Source: Wolbachia endosymbiont of Folsomia candida (lineage in GTDB: Bacteria; Pseudomonadota; Alphaproteobacteria; Rickettsiales; Anaplasmataceae). Taken from it: a stretch of 64,000 nt of DNA. The notes beneath the pieces are model-generated. The model ran no database searches. It was not told the origin of the DNA and saw only the letters and a program-made list of their open reading frames with translations. The stretch is from contig NZ_CP015510.2 in assembly GCF_001931755.2 (NCBI RefSeq), positions 186,001 through 250,000 of the forward strand. The letters run 5' to 3'. The translations under genes and the position numbers were made by a program. Within the stretch, counting starts at the first letter, position 1. Each line of letters begins with the position of its first letter. Positions 27,361-34,931 of this stretch are shown piece by piece.

Positions 27361-28178
27361 CATTAACATATGGTGGAATAATGGGTTTGATACCTATTTC
27401 TTTGCACAATTTATAAAGCTTCCGTCTATCATATGCCCTATCTGCATATAATGTTTTAAAGTTATTATTGGTGCTTTTTAATAAATCACAAGCTCCGCTA
27501 TGATCAGAATATGTACCGCTACTATATCTTGCAGCTACTACTTTTTTACTATTTATATCAATTATAGCATGCAACTTACGAACCTGATCATACCCGCTAT
27601 ATTTTCTTGTTTTATCCTTATTCTTGCGGCGTTCATGACAACAGCCGTTGTCATAAATATTGATGCTTGTGCTATCTATGGCAATTTCAATATCATCTAT
27701 ACTATTTTTATCCTTTCTATTATCTATAATTTTAAGATTTAATTGAGATAATCTCCTGGAAGCTTGCGAAAAACTGATGATTTGTAGGTTTTTACCTATG
27801 TTTTTTAGATATCCTTTTATAAAACCTACTGTCTGTCTGAGAGCGAGATTAAAAATATAGCGCACTACGTGCACCACAATTATCGTTTTATCACTATAAA
27901 TTTTATTACCACCTTGTACTTTCTGCCCAATTTCATACCAATTTGGAATAGCATTATTTATGTAGTCAAAAAAATCTCCCCTTTTTCAAGAAATCTATTA
28001 TACTCATTATGGTTAGTGACTCTCATTCTTTGTGACATGGCTATTTTTGTGCTTAATTATAACCATTTTACAATAAAATCAGTCGTTAACTATTACATTT
28101 TCTAATTGCTATGCAACAAAGCCATTATTAATCAGTAAACCTGACCTGTGTTAGCTATATCACTCTGAAACTGCATAT

Positions 28179-29450
28179 CTAAGATTCTTTTTTAGCAAAT
28201 TCTGTTTTGATTTTAAAATCTTCTGTTAACTTCGTAGAGTATACTTCCTCGTTATCTTGATTATAGAAAGTAAATTCATGATCATCTAAATTTAGCACTG
28301 CAAAACCAAAACCGAAAAAATTTCTTACCTCGTGTGCTAAGTAGCTTTTACCATTTGAGTAGTCAAATTCTACGTTTTTATAAATAGGTTCTTGATCTTG
28401 AGCATGCAATAATGCACCACCATTTCCAATTATAATCTGGTCTGGAACATTATTCATTAATAAAATCTGAGCTATATGAATGTGGCCAGAAACTACAGCA
28501 GAAACGTTACTTGGAAATTTGTCCCCAAAAGCTTCAATTTGTGCAAGGTTTCCATGGCTTTCAAATGTTAAAATTTTCTTTTTCGGAGATCTCCACAAAG
28601 GTCTGTGAGTTAAAAACCATATAGGTTCATTAGGACCATATTGCGTTAGCTTATCAAATTGTTTCTCAAAGGCATCAATTTCATTTTGAGTTGTGAAAAT
28701 ATCTTCACCGGACGAGGAGTCAAATATAAAAAATCTCATTGGTCCAGCATCTAAAGACCAACTAGAAACGAAGTTTTCACATTTTTTAGAGGAAAATGGG
28801 TATGGGTCTAAATATCTAAACCACCCCTCATAGGCCCTATCACAATTTTCATGATTTCCTCGGACAAAAAGGAATGGAGACTGTAGAGATATATCCTTTG
28901 CTGGCTCAAACCAATCAGTATACCAAGCTTCCTTGTTATACCCGTAGATATCACCGCACTTTTTTGTATTCCTACACTTTGTCTTTCTATAGTGATAATC
29001 GCCAACATGGATAATTAAATCTGGTTTGTGAATGGCAATTGAATTCAAATTTTTTTTTAGTGGCCAACTATCTACTGAATTACATTCTTGCTGAAATAGC
29101 ATATTTATTCTACAGCCTGTATCACCGATAAAAGCAATTTTATTGATCTTTTTTGGTAATGTAGGAACTTGTACATTGTCAATACTAACGTCTTTGGCAT
29201 CTGTTTGTATTAAAAGTTCACAAACTTTTTCAATATTGTTTCGATTATTGACTGAGGTACGATCCAGCATTTCTATCTCTTCGCCATCAACATGAGCAAT
29301 AGGGCATGTTTCATCATCTATGATCGCGCGTACGCTTAACTTATTTTCCGGAATAACTTGAGACCACGTGTATAATACTTCTGAATGAGCAGAATGGAAG
29401 CTTGGTATAAGAGATAAGGCCAAAAAAATAAAAACATTAACTATATTCAT
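28179..29450 (-). CDS. secreted calcineurin-like metallophosphoesterase
   Basis: 423 residues. Signal peptide MNIVNVFIFLALSLIPSFHSAHS. The metallophosphoesterase motifs are in order: IAFIGDTGCR near 120 (D-x-[GT] variant of motif I), LIIHVGDYHYR (GD motif II), FVRGNHENC (GNHE motif III), WFLTHRPLW (motif IV His) and VVSGHIHIAQ (GHxH motif V). Resembles the PhoD/purple acid phosphatase-like group; substrate unknown. The predicted export suggests a periplasmic or extracellular phosphatase. The sequence before residue 100 is unmatched. Confidence 0.87.
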   Translation of the reverse strand: MNIVNVFIFLALSLIPSFHSAHSEVLYTWSQVIPENKLSVRAIIDDETCPIAHVDGEEIEMLDRTSVNNRNNIEKVCELLIQTDAKDVSIDNVQVPTLPKKINKIAFIGDTGCRINMLFQQECNSVDSWPLKKNLNSIAIHKPDLIIHVGDYHYRKTKCRNTKKCGDIYGYNKEAWYTDWFEPAKDISLQSPFLFVRGNHENCDRAYEGWFRYLDPYPFSSKKCENFVSSWSLDAGPMRFFIFDSSSGEDIFTTQNEIDAFEKQFDKLTQYGPNEPIWFLTHRPLWRSPKKKILTFESHGNLAQIEAFGDKFPSNVSAVVSGHIHIAQILLMNNVPDQIIIGNGGALLHAQDQEPIYKNVEFDYSNGKSYLAHEVRNFFGFGFAVLNLDDHEFTFYNQDNEEVYSTKLTEDFKIKTEFAKKES

Positions 29451-29568
29451 TCGTATAAAAACCCAAGTTAAAAAATAATAGTAAAATTATCTTAAATAGT
29501 TAAAATTTACAATCACAAAATTCATAACCATATTATAATGGTAATTTTCTAATTATTCTAGTATCAGG

Positions 29569-29597
29569 TTGACATTTTAAGCAGGAAATTCTAGAAT
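29569..29597 (+). promoter_or_regulatory. predicted promoter of tRNA-Leu (and possibly ribA)
   Basis: Consensus TTGACA (29569-29574), 17-bp spacer, TAGAAT (29592-29597), about 50 bp before the tRNA. It is the best sigma70 match in the window. Confidence 0.65.
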
Positions 29598-29646
29598 GAT
29601 TAAGTAATTTGAAATAGTTATATAATAACCAGCATATAACGAAAGT

Positions 29647-29734
29647 GCGGCCGTGGTGGAATTGGTAGACACGCAGCGTTGAGGTCGCTGTGGCTCATAA
29701 GGCCTTGGAAGTTCAAGTCTTCTCGACCGCACCA
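29647..29734 (+). tRNA. tRNA-Leu (GAG)
   Basis: Folds as a class II tRNA: D-arm with GTGGAATTGGTAGACAC, anticodon stem CAGCG/CGCTG with loop TTGAGGT (anticodon GAG), a long variable arm, T-arm GAAG-TTCAAGT-CTTC and an encoded 3' CCA. One C-A mismatch sits in the acceptor stem (fifth pair). 31 bp before ribA. Confidence 0.95.
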
Positions 29735-29764
29735 ATTTTCTTATTGCCATTTAATGTGGGTAAA

Positions 29765-30850
29765 ATGTTTATAAAAAACCAAGATAGAAATAAAGTAGAA
29801 AGAGCTATTAGTGAAACTAGGCGCGGCCTGCCAATTATATTACATGATGATGAAGATAATTACCTATTAGTAGCTTCTGCTGAAACTTTAGAACAGAATT
29901 TGTTCGACCAGTATAAATTTATATCAGATAGTGTATATATTACTTTAACTTCAAGTAAGGTAAAATACATATCCCAAAATGAAGAACATAGTGGCAAGCG
30001 CTTATTAATAAATAATTTTGTTGAACTGCAAAATTTAATAAACTGTACGCAAGAAAATCACATAAAAGAGTTACAATGCTCAAAATCAATCGATAATTAT
30101 GCTATTTCTTTGCTTAAACTCTCAGAATTACTTCCATACGCATTAGTTGCTGATATGCGTTTTAAAAATAAACACGAAATGCGAAATTGGTGTGATGAAA
30201 ATGATATTATTATGCTGCACACATTACTCATAAATAATTTTGAGCGGAACCAGAATATATATGAAGTCTGCAAAACGTCATTATTTTTAAAACAAACTCA
30301 AAAAGTAAATATCATAGCTTACAGAACTGAGAGTGGCGAAAAAGAGCATTATGCAATCATTATTGGCAATCCGAATAAAGATAATGAACCATTAGTCAGA
30401 ATTCACTCTTCGTGCTACACAGGTGATTTGTTAGACAGCTTATCATGTGATTGTAGAAGTCAGTTACACCAAGCTATTCACATGATATCTGATCATGGAA
30501 ACGGCATTATATTATACCTAATGCAGGATGGAAGGGGTATTGGTCTAACTAATAAGTTAAGGGCGTATAATATGCAGAGGGAACATAACCTTGATACTGT
30601 GGATGCAAATAGAATATTGGGTTTTGAAGATGATGAAAGAAGTTTTGTTGTTGCAGCAGAAATGCTTAAGAAACTCAATATAAAAAAAATTCAATTACTC
30701 ACAAATAATACCAGAAAGTTGTCAGAGTTGGAAAATAGCGGTATAGAAATTACAAAATGTATACCTCTTATTGTGGAGCGTAATCAATATAATAATTCAT
30801 ATATGGAGACGAAGTCTGATAAATTGGGGCATAGATTAAGGGTTTCTTAG
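29765..30850 (+). CDS. ribA: GTP cyclohydrolase II with degenerate RibB domain (RibBA-like)
   Basis: 361 residues from ATG at 29765; an open frame extends upstream into the tRNA and is not real. The C-terminal half is GTP cyclohydrolase II, first step of riboflavin synthesis: VRIHSSCYTGDLLDSLSCDCRSQL gives the three zinc-binding Cys, YLMQDGRGIGLTNKLRAY the catalytic GRGIGL, and LLTNNTRKLSELENSGIE the 3' end. The N-terminal half resembles DHBP synthase (PIILHDDEDNYLLVASAETL) but lacks the RENEGD catalytic motif, so it is likely structural. Stands immediately before the virB8 operon, the arrangement known in Wolbachia, where ribA and the vir genes are co-transcribed. Confidence 0.92.
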   Translation: MFIKNQDRNKVERAISETRRGLPIILHDDEDNYLLVASAETLEQNLFDQYKFISDSVYITLTSSKVKYISQNEEHSGKRLLINNFVELQNLINCTQENHIKELQCSKSIDNYAISLLKLSELLPYALVADMRFKNKHEMRNWCDENDIIMLHTLLINNFERNQNIYEVCKTSLFLKQTQKVNIIAYRTESGEKEHYAIIIGNPNKDNEPLVRIHSSCYTGDLLDSLSCDCRSQLHQAIHMISDHGNGIILYLMQDGRGIGLTNKLRAYNMQREHNLDTVDANRILGFEDDERSFVVAAEMLKKLNIKKIQLLTNNTRKLSELENSGIEITKCIPLIVERNQYNNSYMETKSDKLGHRLRVS

Positions 30851-30913
30851 CTTTTTTGTTGTAACTATTTTGTTAATTTGCTATGTTTGTTAATATAGGT
30901 TAAGATTTTTAGA

Positions 30914-31597
30914 ATGCTAAAATTTTTCAAGCGAAAAGACAGTACCGAATCATTAGATAGGGACATAAATTGGAATTCGAGCCGCTATAGCACAGTTGCT
31001 GCTCAAAGGAATGTTTTACTTTTATTTGCATTAATATTATTAGCAGCAATTTCTATCAGCATATTAGCTATATTTAAAATTAGCACTAATAGCACTATTG
31101 AGCCATTTGTTATAGAAATTGAAAAGAAGTCAGGAATAGTGCAATTGGTTGATCCTGTTACAGTGAAACAATATTCCGCAAATGAAGTATTAAATAATTA
31201 TTTTATTACAGAATATATAAAAGCAAGAGAGGTTTTTGACCCATATCATTACAATTATAACTACTATACAAAGGTGAGGTTATTTTCCTCATCAGGCGTA
31301 TATAATGAGTTTAGAAATTATATAAGGTCACAAAATTTGGATGATCTTTTTAATTTATATTCAGACTTTGTCAAAAATGAATTTAAAGTTCGCTCAATTC
31401 AAAAATTGGGTAATGATGCTCTTCAAGTGAGATTTACTATAGAATTCACAAGAAAGGATGGCAGTTCTACAAGAAAAAATAAAATAGTTATTATGTCATA
31501 TAGGTATGCATCACTTGAAATGGATGATCAGCAAAGATATATTAACCCGTTAGGGTTTCAAGTTATTTCTTATAGGGTAGATGATGAATATGTATAG
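30914..31597 (+). CDS. virB8: type IV secretion protein VirB8
   Basis: 227 residues: cytoplasmic tail, one membrane helix (about 32-56, RNVLLLFALILLAAISISILAIF), then the periplasmic NTF2-like VirB8 fold with FVIEIEKKSGIVQLVDPVTVKQYSANEVLNNYFITEYIKARE and YINPLGFQVISYRVDDE at the end. Inner-membrane assembly factor of the translocon. Overlaps virB9 by 17 bases. Confidence 0.95.
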   Translation: MLKFFKRKDSTESLDRDINWNSSRYSTVAAQRNVLLLFALILLAAISISILAIFKISTNSTIEPFVIEIEKKSGIVQLVDPVTVKQYSANEVLNNYFITEYIKAREVFDPYHYNYNYYTKVRLFSSSGVYNEFRNYIRSQNLDDLFNLYSDFVKNEFKVRSIQKLGNDALQVRFTIEFTRKDGSSTRKNKIVIMSYRYASLEMDDQQRYINPLGFQVISYRVDDEYV

Positions 31598-32393
31598 AAT
31601 ATTGTTAGTTTTAGCTTTACTAATAAGCTGTAATTTAAACGCATCTATTAACTACAGTAAGCCTATTTCTGTAGATAGCAGAATAAAAACTCTTGTGTAC
31701 AACCCCAATGAAGTATTTACAGTGGTTTTTAGTCAAGGCTATTATTCTTATATCGAATTCGCAGAAGGAGAAAAAGTCAAAAACATCGCTGTTGGTGACG
31801 CATCAAGTTGGAAAATTAATCCTTATGAAAATAAGTTGCTTATAATGCCATTTGAAGTGAGCAGCCGCACTAACATGATTATTACAACAACTAAAAAAAG
31901 GAACTATATTTTTGATTTAATCTCAAGGCCTAACTACGATAAACATCCAGAAACTGATGCCGAAAAAGTAAGTCATGATTATTCCGCTGAAAAGGATATA
32001 TCTTACATAGTACGTTTTTACTATCCTCAAGATGCAAATGAATTTGACGTTGATTTAGGTGAAATATCTCCACCTACTCAAATGCAACATATAGTGAAAG
32101 AGCCAGAAATGGTGATACAAGAAAATGATACGAAGTATAACTATACGTATCTTGATGAGGGTAGTAATGAAGATATCATACCGGTTGAGCTGTTTGATGA
32201 TGGTTATCTAACCTATTTTAAATTTAAAGATAATAATAAAATACCTCAGATTTTTGTCGAAGAAAAGGATAAAACTAGGTTGCCTTATAAGAGGTTATTA
32301 TTTGATGATTATATCATAATAAAAGGAGTGCATAAGAAATTGTTTATGCGTTATGAAGATGACGAAGTTGAAATTATAAATAAGTCACTTTAG
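31581..32393 (+). CDS. virB9: type IV secretion protein VirB9
   Basis: 270 residues. Signal sequence MYRILLVLALLISCNLNA (translation may begin at either of two close ATGs), then the VirB9/CagX fold: VFTVVFSQGYYSYIEFAEGEKVKNIAVGDASSWKI and the C-terminal DDGYLTYFKFKDNNKIPQIFVEEKDKTRLPYKRLLFDDYIIIKGVHKKLFMR. With VirB10 (and VirB7) forms the outer-membrane core complex. Confidence 0.95.
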   Translation: MMNMYRILLVLALLISCNLNASINYSKPISVDSRIKTLVYNPNEVFTVVFSQGYYSYIEFAEGEKVKNIAVGDASSWKINPYENKLLIMPFEVSSRTNMIITTTKKRNYIFDLISRPNYDKHPETDAEKVSHDYSAEKDISYIVRFYYPQDANEFDVDLGEISPPTQMQHIVKEPEMVIQENDTKYNYTYLDEGSNEDIIPVELFDDGYLTYFKFKDNNKIPQIFVEEKDKTRLPYKRLLFDDYIIIKGVHKKLFMRYEDDEVEIINKSL

Positions 32394-32409
32394 CTGTGGT
32401 ACATGCAAT

Positions 32410-33909
32410 ATGAATAAAGATGAACGTAACAATTCAGAAAACGAATCTGAGATAGAGAGCAAAGTAGTAACAGTTGGCTCTAATCAAGGTCACAGAGCAT
32501 TAATGATTGTTGCCTTAGCGGTTCTAATCGGGGGAGTATATTATTTTTATTTGAGACCACCCAGTACAGAGTCTCCTGAAATCATTACAAAAGAAGAGAT
32601 AAAGCAAAATTTTCAAGAATTGAAAGAAAATCTAGAACAAGTTCCAGATAATATAATAGTTCCTGAAAGGATAATAACTAATCCATTACCACCTTTACCT
32701 CCTCTTCCAACGCCACCAATCATACCAGCAGTCAAGAAAAAAGAAGAAATAGTAATAAAGGCAGAAGAGAAACCAAAAGAAACTCCAATGTCAAATATAC
32801 CACTTTTGCCTACACAAAGGAACATTTCTTCTAGTAATATCAACAGTAATTTTCCCACTTCATTTCCTACAATAGGAGGTGGTGGTTATCCTAAAGACAG
32901 ACGTACTGCGCAAATGCTAGCACTTTCAGGCGGAGGTGACAAAGAGGGTAAAATAGATGACATTACTTTGTCTAACACTTCAGCACAGTCCAGCAAAGCT
33001 ACTAAAGTAGGCAAGCTTGGTTTCATGATTACTCAAGGCAAAATTATTGACGTTATTCTTGAAACTGCAATAAGCTCTGATCTGCAAGGAATGCTCCGTG
33101 CAGTAGTCAGTAGAGATGTTTATGCGGAAACCGGTGACACGATTTTAATACCTAAAGGCTCAAGATTAATAGGTGGCTATACATTTGACTCCAATATTGC
33201 AAAAGCTCGTGTGAATATAAATTGGAATAGAGTTATTCTTCCACATGGAATAGACATTGCTATTTCATCACCTGGCACAGATGAACTCGGTAGAGCAGGG
33301 ATCGGTGGAATAGTTGACAATAAAATAGCAAGTTCCTTGTTTTCTTCAATATTACTTGCAGGCGTTTCAATTGGCTCAGCCGTTATAGGACAAAAAGCTT
33401 CTAATCTTGTTGATTCATTGACTATTATGGATGCAGCAAGATCTATTGTTGGAACTGAAATAGACGTTTATTCTTTCAGAGATTCCATTATAAAGGGTCT
33501 AGATAAAGATACAGATCGAGAGATAAAAGAGAAAGTTCAAGATGCGACAAAAGAAAAGTGGAAACTAGATGCCAAAGCGATTGAAAAAATTAACAATGCT
33601 AAAACGCAGCAGGATTTATTGAGCATAATGAAGAAAGAAATAGCAAGCTTACTGGGCATCAGAGACGATCAGGTTGGTATAGATCTGGATGATATAAATG
33701 CGTTATTAAAACAAATTCAGAGAAAAAGCAAATCTGTTTATGATACTGCAATTGAAAAATCGATTAATGATTTTTCTAAAGATATGCGAGATATAGTTGA
33801 TAGGAGTATAGATAAAAAGCCAACAATTTATGTTCATCAAGGTACTTCACTCAAAGTGTTTGTTAACCAAGATATAGTATTCCCTCCACAAGCAATATTA
33901 CATCGATAA
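32410..33909 (+). CDS. virB10: type IV secretion protein VirB10
   Basis: 499 residues. N-terminal cytoplasmic tail, one membrane helix (about 34-52), a proline-rich periplasmic stretch (TNPLPPLPPLPTPPIIPAV near 95), then the TrbI/VirB10 domain: IDVILETAISSDLQGMLRAVVSRDVYAETGDTILIPKGSRLIGGY, INWNRVILPHGIDIAISSPGTDELGRAGIGG and the antenna helices, ending VFVNQDIVFPPQAI. A helical insert (about 365-455) before the last strands is longer than in classical VirB10. Confidence 0.95.
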   Translation: MNKDERNNSENESEIESKVVTVGSNQGHRALMIVALAVLIGGVYYFYLRPPSTESPEIITKEEIKQNFQELKENLEQVPDNIIVPERIITNPLPPLPPLPTPPIIPAVKKKEEIVIKAEEKPKETPMSNIPLLPTQRNISSSNINSNFPTSFPTIGGGGYPKDRRTAQMLALSGGGDKEGKIDDITLSNTSAQSSKATKVGKLGFMITQGKIIDVILETAISSDLQGMLRAVVSRDVYAETGDTILIPKGSRLIGGYTFDSNIAKARVNINWNRVILPHGIDIAISSPGTDELGRAGIGGIVDNKIASSLFSSILLAGVSIGSAVIGQKASNLVDSLTIMDAARSIVGTEIDVYSFRDSIIKGLDKDTDREIKEKVQDATKEKWKLDAKAIEKINNAKTQQDLLSIMKKEIASLLGIRDDQVGIDLDDINALLKQIQRKSKSVYDTAIEKSINDFSKDMRDIVDRSIDKKPTIYVHQGTSLKVFVNQDIVFPPQAILHR

Positions 33910-33910
33910 A

Positions 33911-34903
33911 ATGAATTATGCTGCACTTGATACGTATTTAGAGCCATTACAAGGCATATTTCAAGAAGAAGGCGTAAATGAGATATCAATAAACAAGCCA
34001 AAGGAAGTATGGATTGAAAATCGTGGAGAGACAAGATGCGAACACTTAGAGGCATTTGATCTTGATCATTTAAAATCTCTAAGCAGATTGATTGCACAAG
34101 CAACAGAACAAAAACTGAGTGAAGAAGCACCTCTACTTTCAGCTACATTACCAAATGGTTATCGTATACAAATAGTATTTCCGCCAGCATGTGAGCCTGA
34201 TAAAGTAGTAATGTCAATTCGTAAGCCATCTGGCATGCAATTGGCTCTTGACGATTATGAAAAAATGGGGGCTTTTTCTCAAACTGTTACAGAAGTTACT
34301 GATGATCCTGTGGATCATCATCTGAACTCACTACTCAAACAAAAGAAAATAAAAGAGTTCTTAGAATGCGCTGTAATAAATAAGAAAAATATCATAATTA
34401 GTGGTGGAACTTCAACTGGTAAAACCACTTTTACTAATGCTACTTTACGCGTTATTCCACATGATGAAAGAATTATCACTGTTGAAGATGCAAGAGAAAT
34501 TGTTTTAAGTGACCATCCTAATAAAGTTCACTTGATTGCTTCCAAAGGAGGTCAAGGCAGAGCAAAAGTAACAACTCAAGACTTAATAGAAGCGTGCCTC
34601 CGTTTAAGACCAGATAGAATAATAGTTGGAGAACTTCGTGGAGCGGAAGCGTTTAGTTTTCTTAGGGCAATAAATACAGGTCATCCTGGGTCAATATCAA
34701 CTCTTCATGCAGATAGTCCAGCAATGGCTCTTGAACAAATAAAATTGATGGTTATGCAGGCAAATCTTGGCATTCCTCCAGATCAAATCATACCATATAT
34801 TAGAAATGTGATTGATATTGTTATTCAGCTAAAAAGAAGCAGCGGAGGGAAAAGAAATATTTCTGAAATATTATTTACTAGATCTTTGAACGAAAATGCT
34901 TAA
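33911..34903 (+). CDS. virB11: type IV secretion ATPase VirB11
   Basis: 330 residues of the hexameric secretion ATPase family. N-terminal domain (EEGVNEISINKPKEVWIENRG), Walker A GGTSTGKTTFTNA near 163, Asp box ERIITVEDAREI, Walker B region LRLRPDRIIVGELRG and the His box NTGHPGSISTLHADSP. One base separates it from virB10, so translation is probably coupled. Confidence 0.96.
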   Translation: MNYAALDTYLEPLQGIFQEEGVNEISINKPKEVWIENRGETRCEHLEAFDLDHLKSLSRLIAQATEQKLSEEAPLLSATLPNGYRIQIVFPPACEPDKVVMSIRKPSGMQLALDDYEKMGAFSQTVTEVTDDPVDHHLNSLLKQKKIKEFLECAVINKKNIIISGGTSTGKTTFTNATLRVIPHDERIITVEDAREIVLSDHPNKVHLIASKGGQGRAKVTTQDLIEACLRLRPDRIIVGELRGAEAFSFLRAINTGHPGSISTLHADSPAMALEQIKLMVMQANLGIPPDQIIPYIRNVIDIVIQLKRSSGGKRNISEILFTRSLNENA

Positions 34904-34931
34904 ATTTATACATGGTAAGAAAAAGTAATTT

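Larger units (their letters stand above)
25531..28038 (-). pseudogene. IS5-family transposase, frameshifted and interrupted
   Basis: Start ATG at 28038 (MSQRMRVTNHNEYNRFLEKG), then a one-base loss in a T-run near 27970 shifts the frame before the segment equivalent to YINNAIPNWYEIGQKVQGG. The catalytic Asp segments (IEIAIDSTSINIY, LYADRAYDRR) lie at 27.4-27.8 kb; the frame is then broken by the IS4 at 27360 and resumes at 25814, ending with the catalytic Glu segment AHIEGFFWRFKRIFGFHLKNKSE and stop at 25531. Doubly inactivated. Confidence 0.88.
25493..28123 (-). mobile_element. IS5-family (IS903-type) element split by a nested IS4
   Basis: Ends GGCTTTGTTGCATAGC (25493) and GCTATGCAACAAAGCC (to 28123). 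Flanked by a 9-bp direct repeat ATTATTAAT at 25484-25492 and 28124-28132, the target duplication length expected of the IS903 group. Without the inserted IS4 and its duplication the element is about 1085 bp, the size of the intact copy at 51.3 kb. Confidence 0.88.

Noticed and set aside
29690..29764. N-terminal extension of ribA
   Set aside because: Overlaps the tRNA-Leu; the ATG at 29765 fits the family better.
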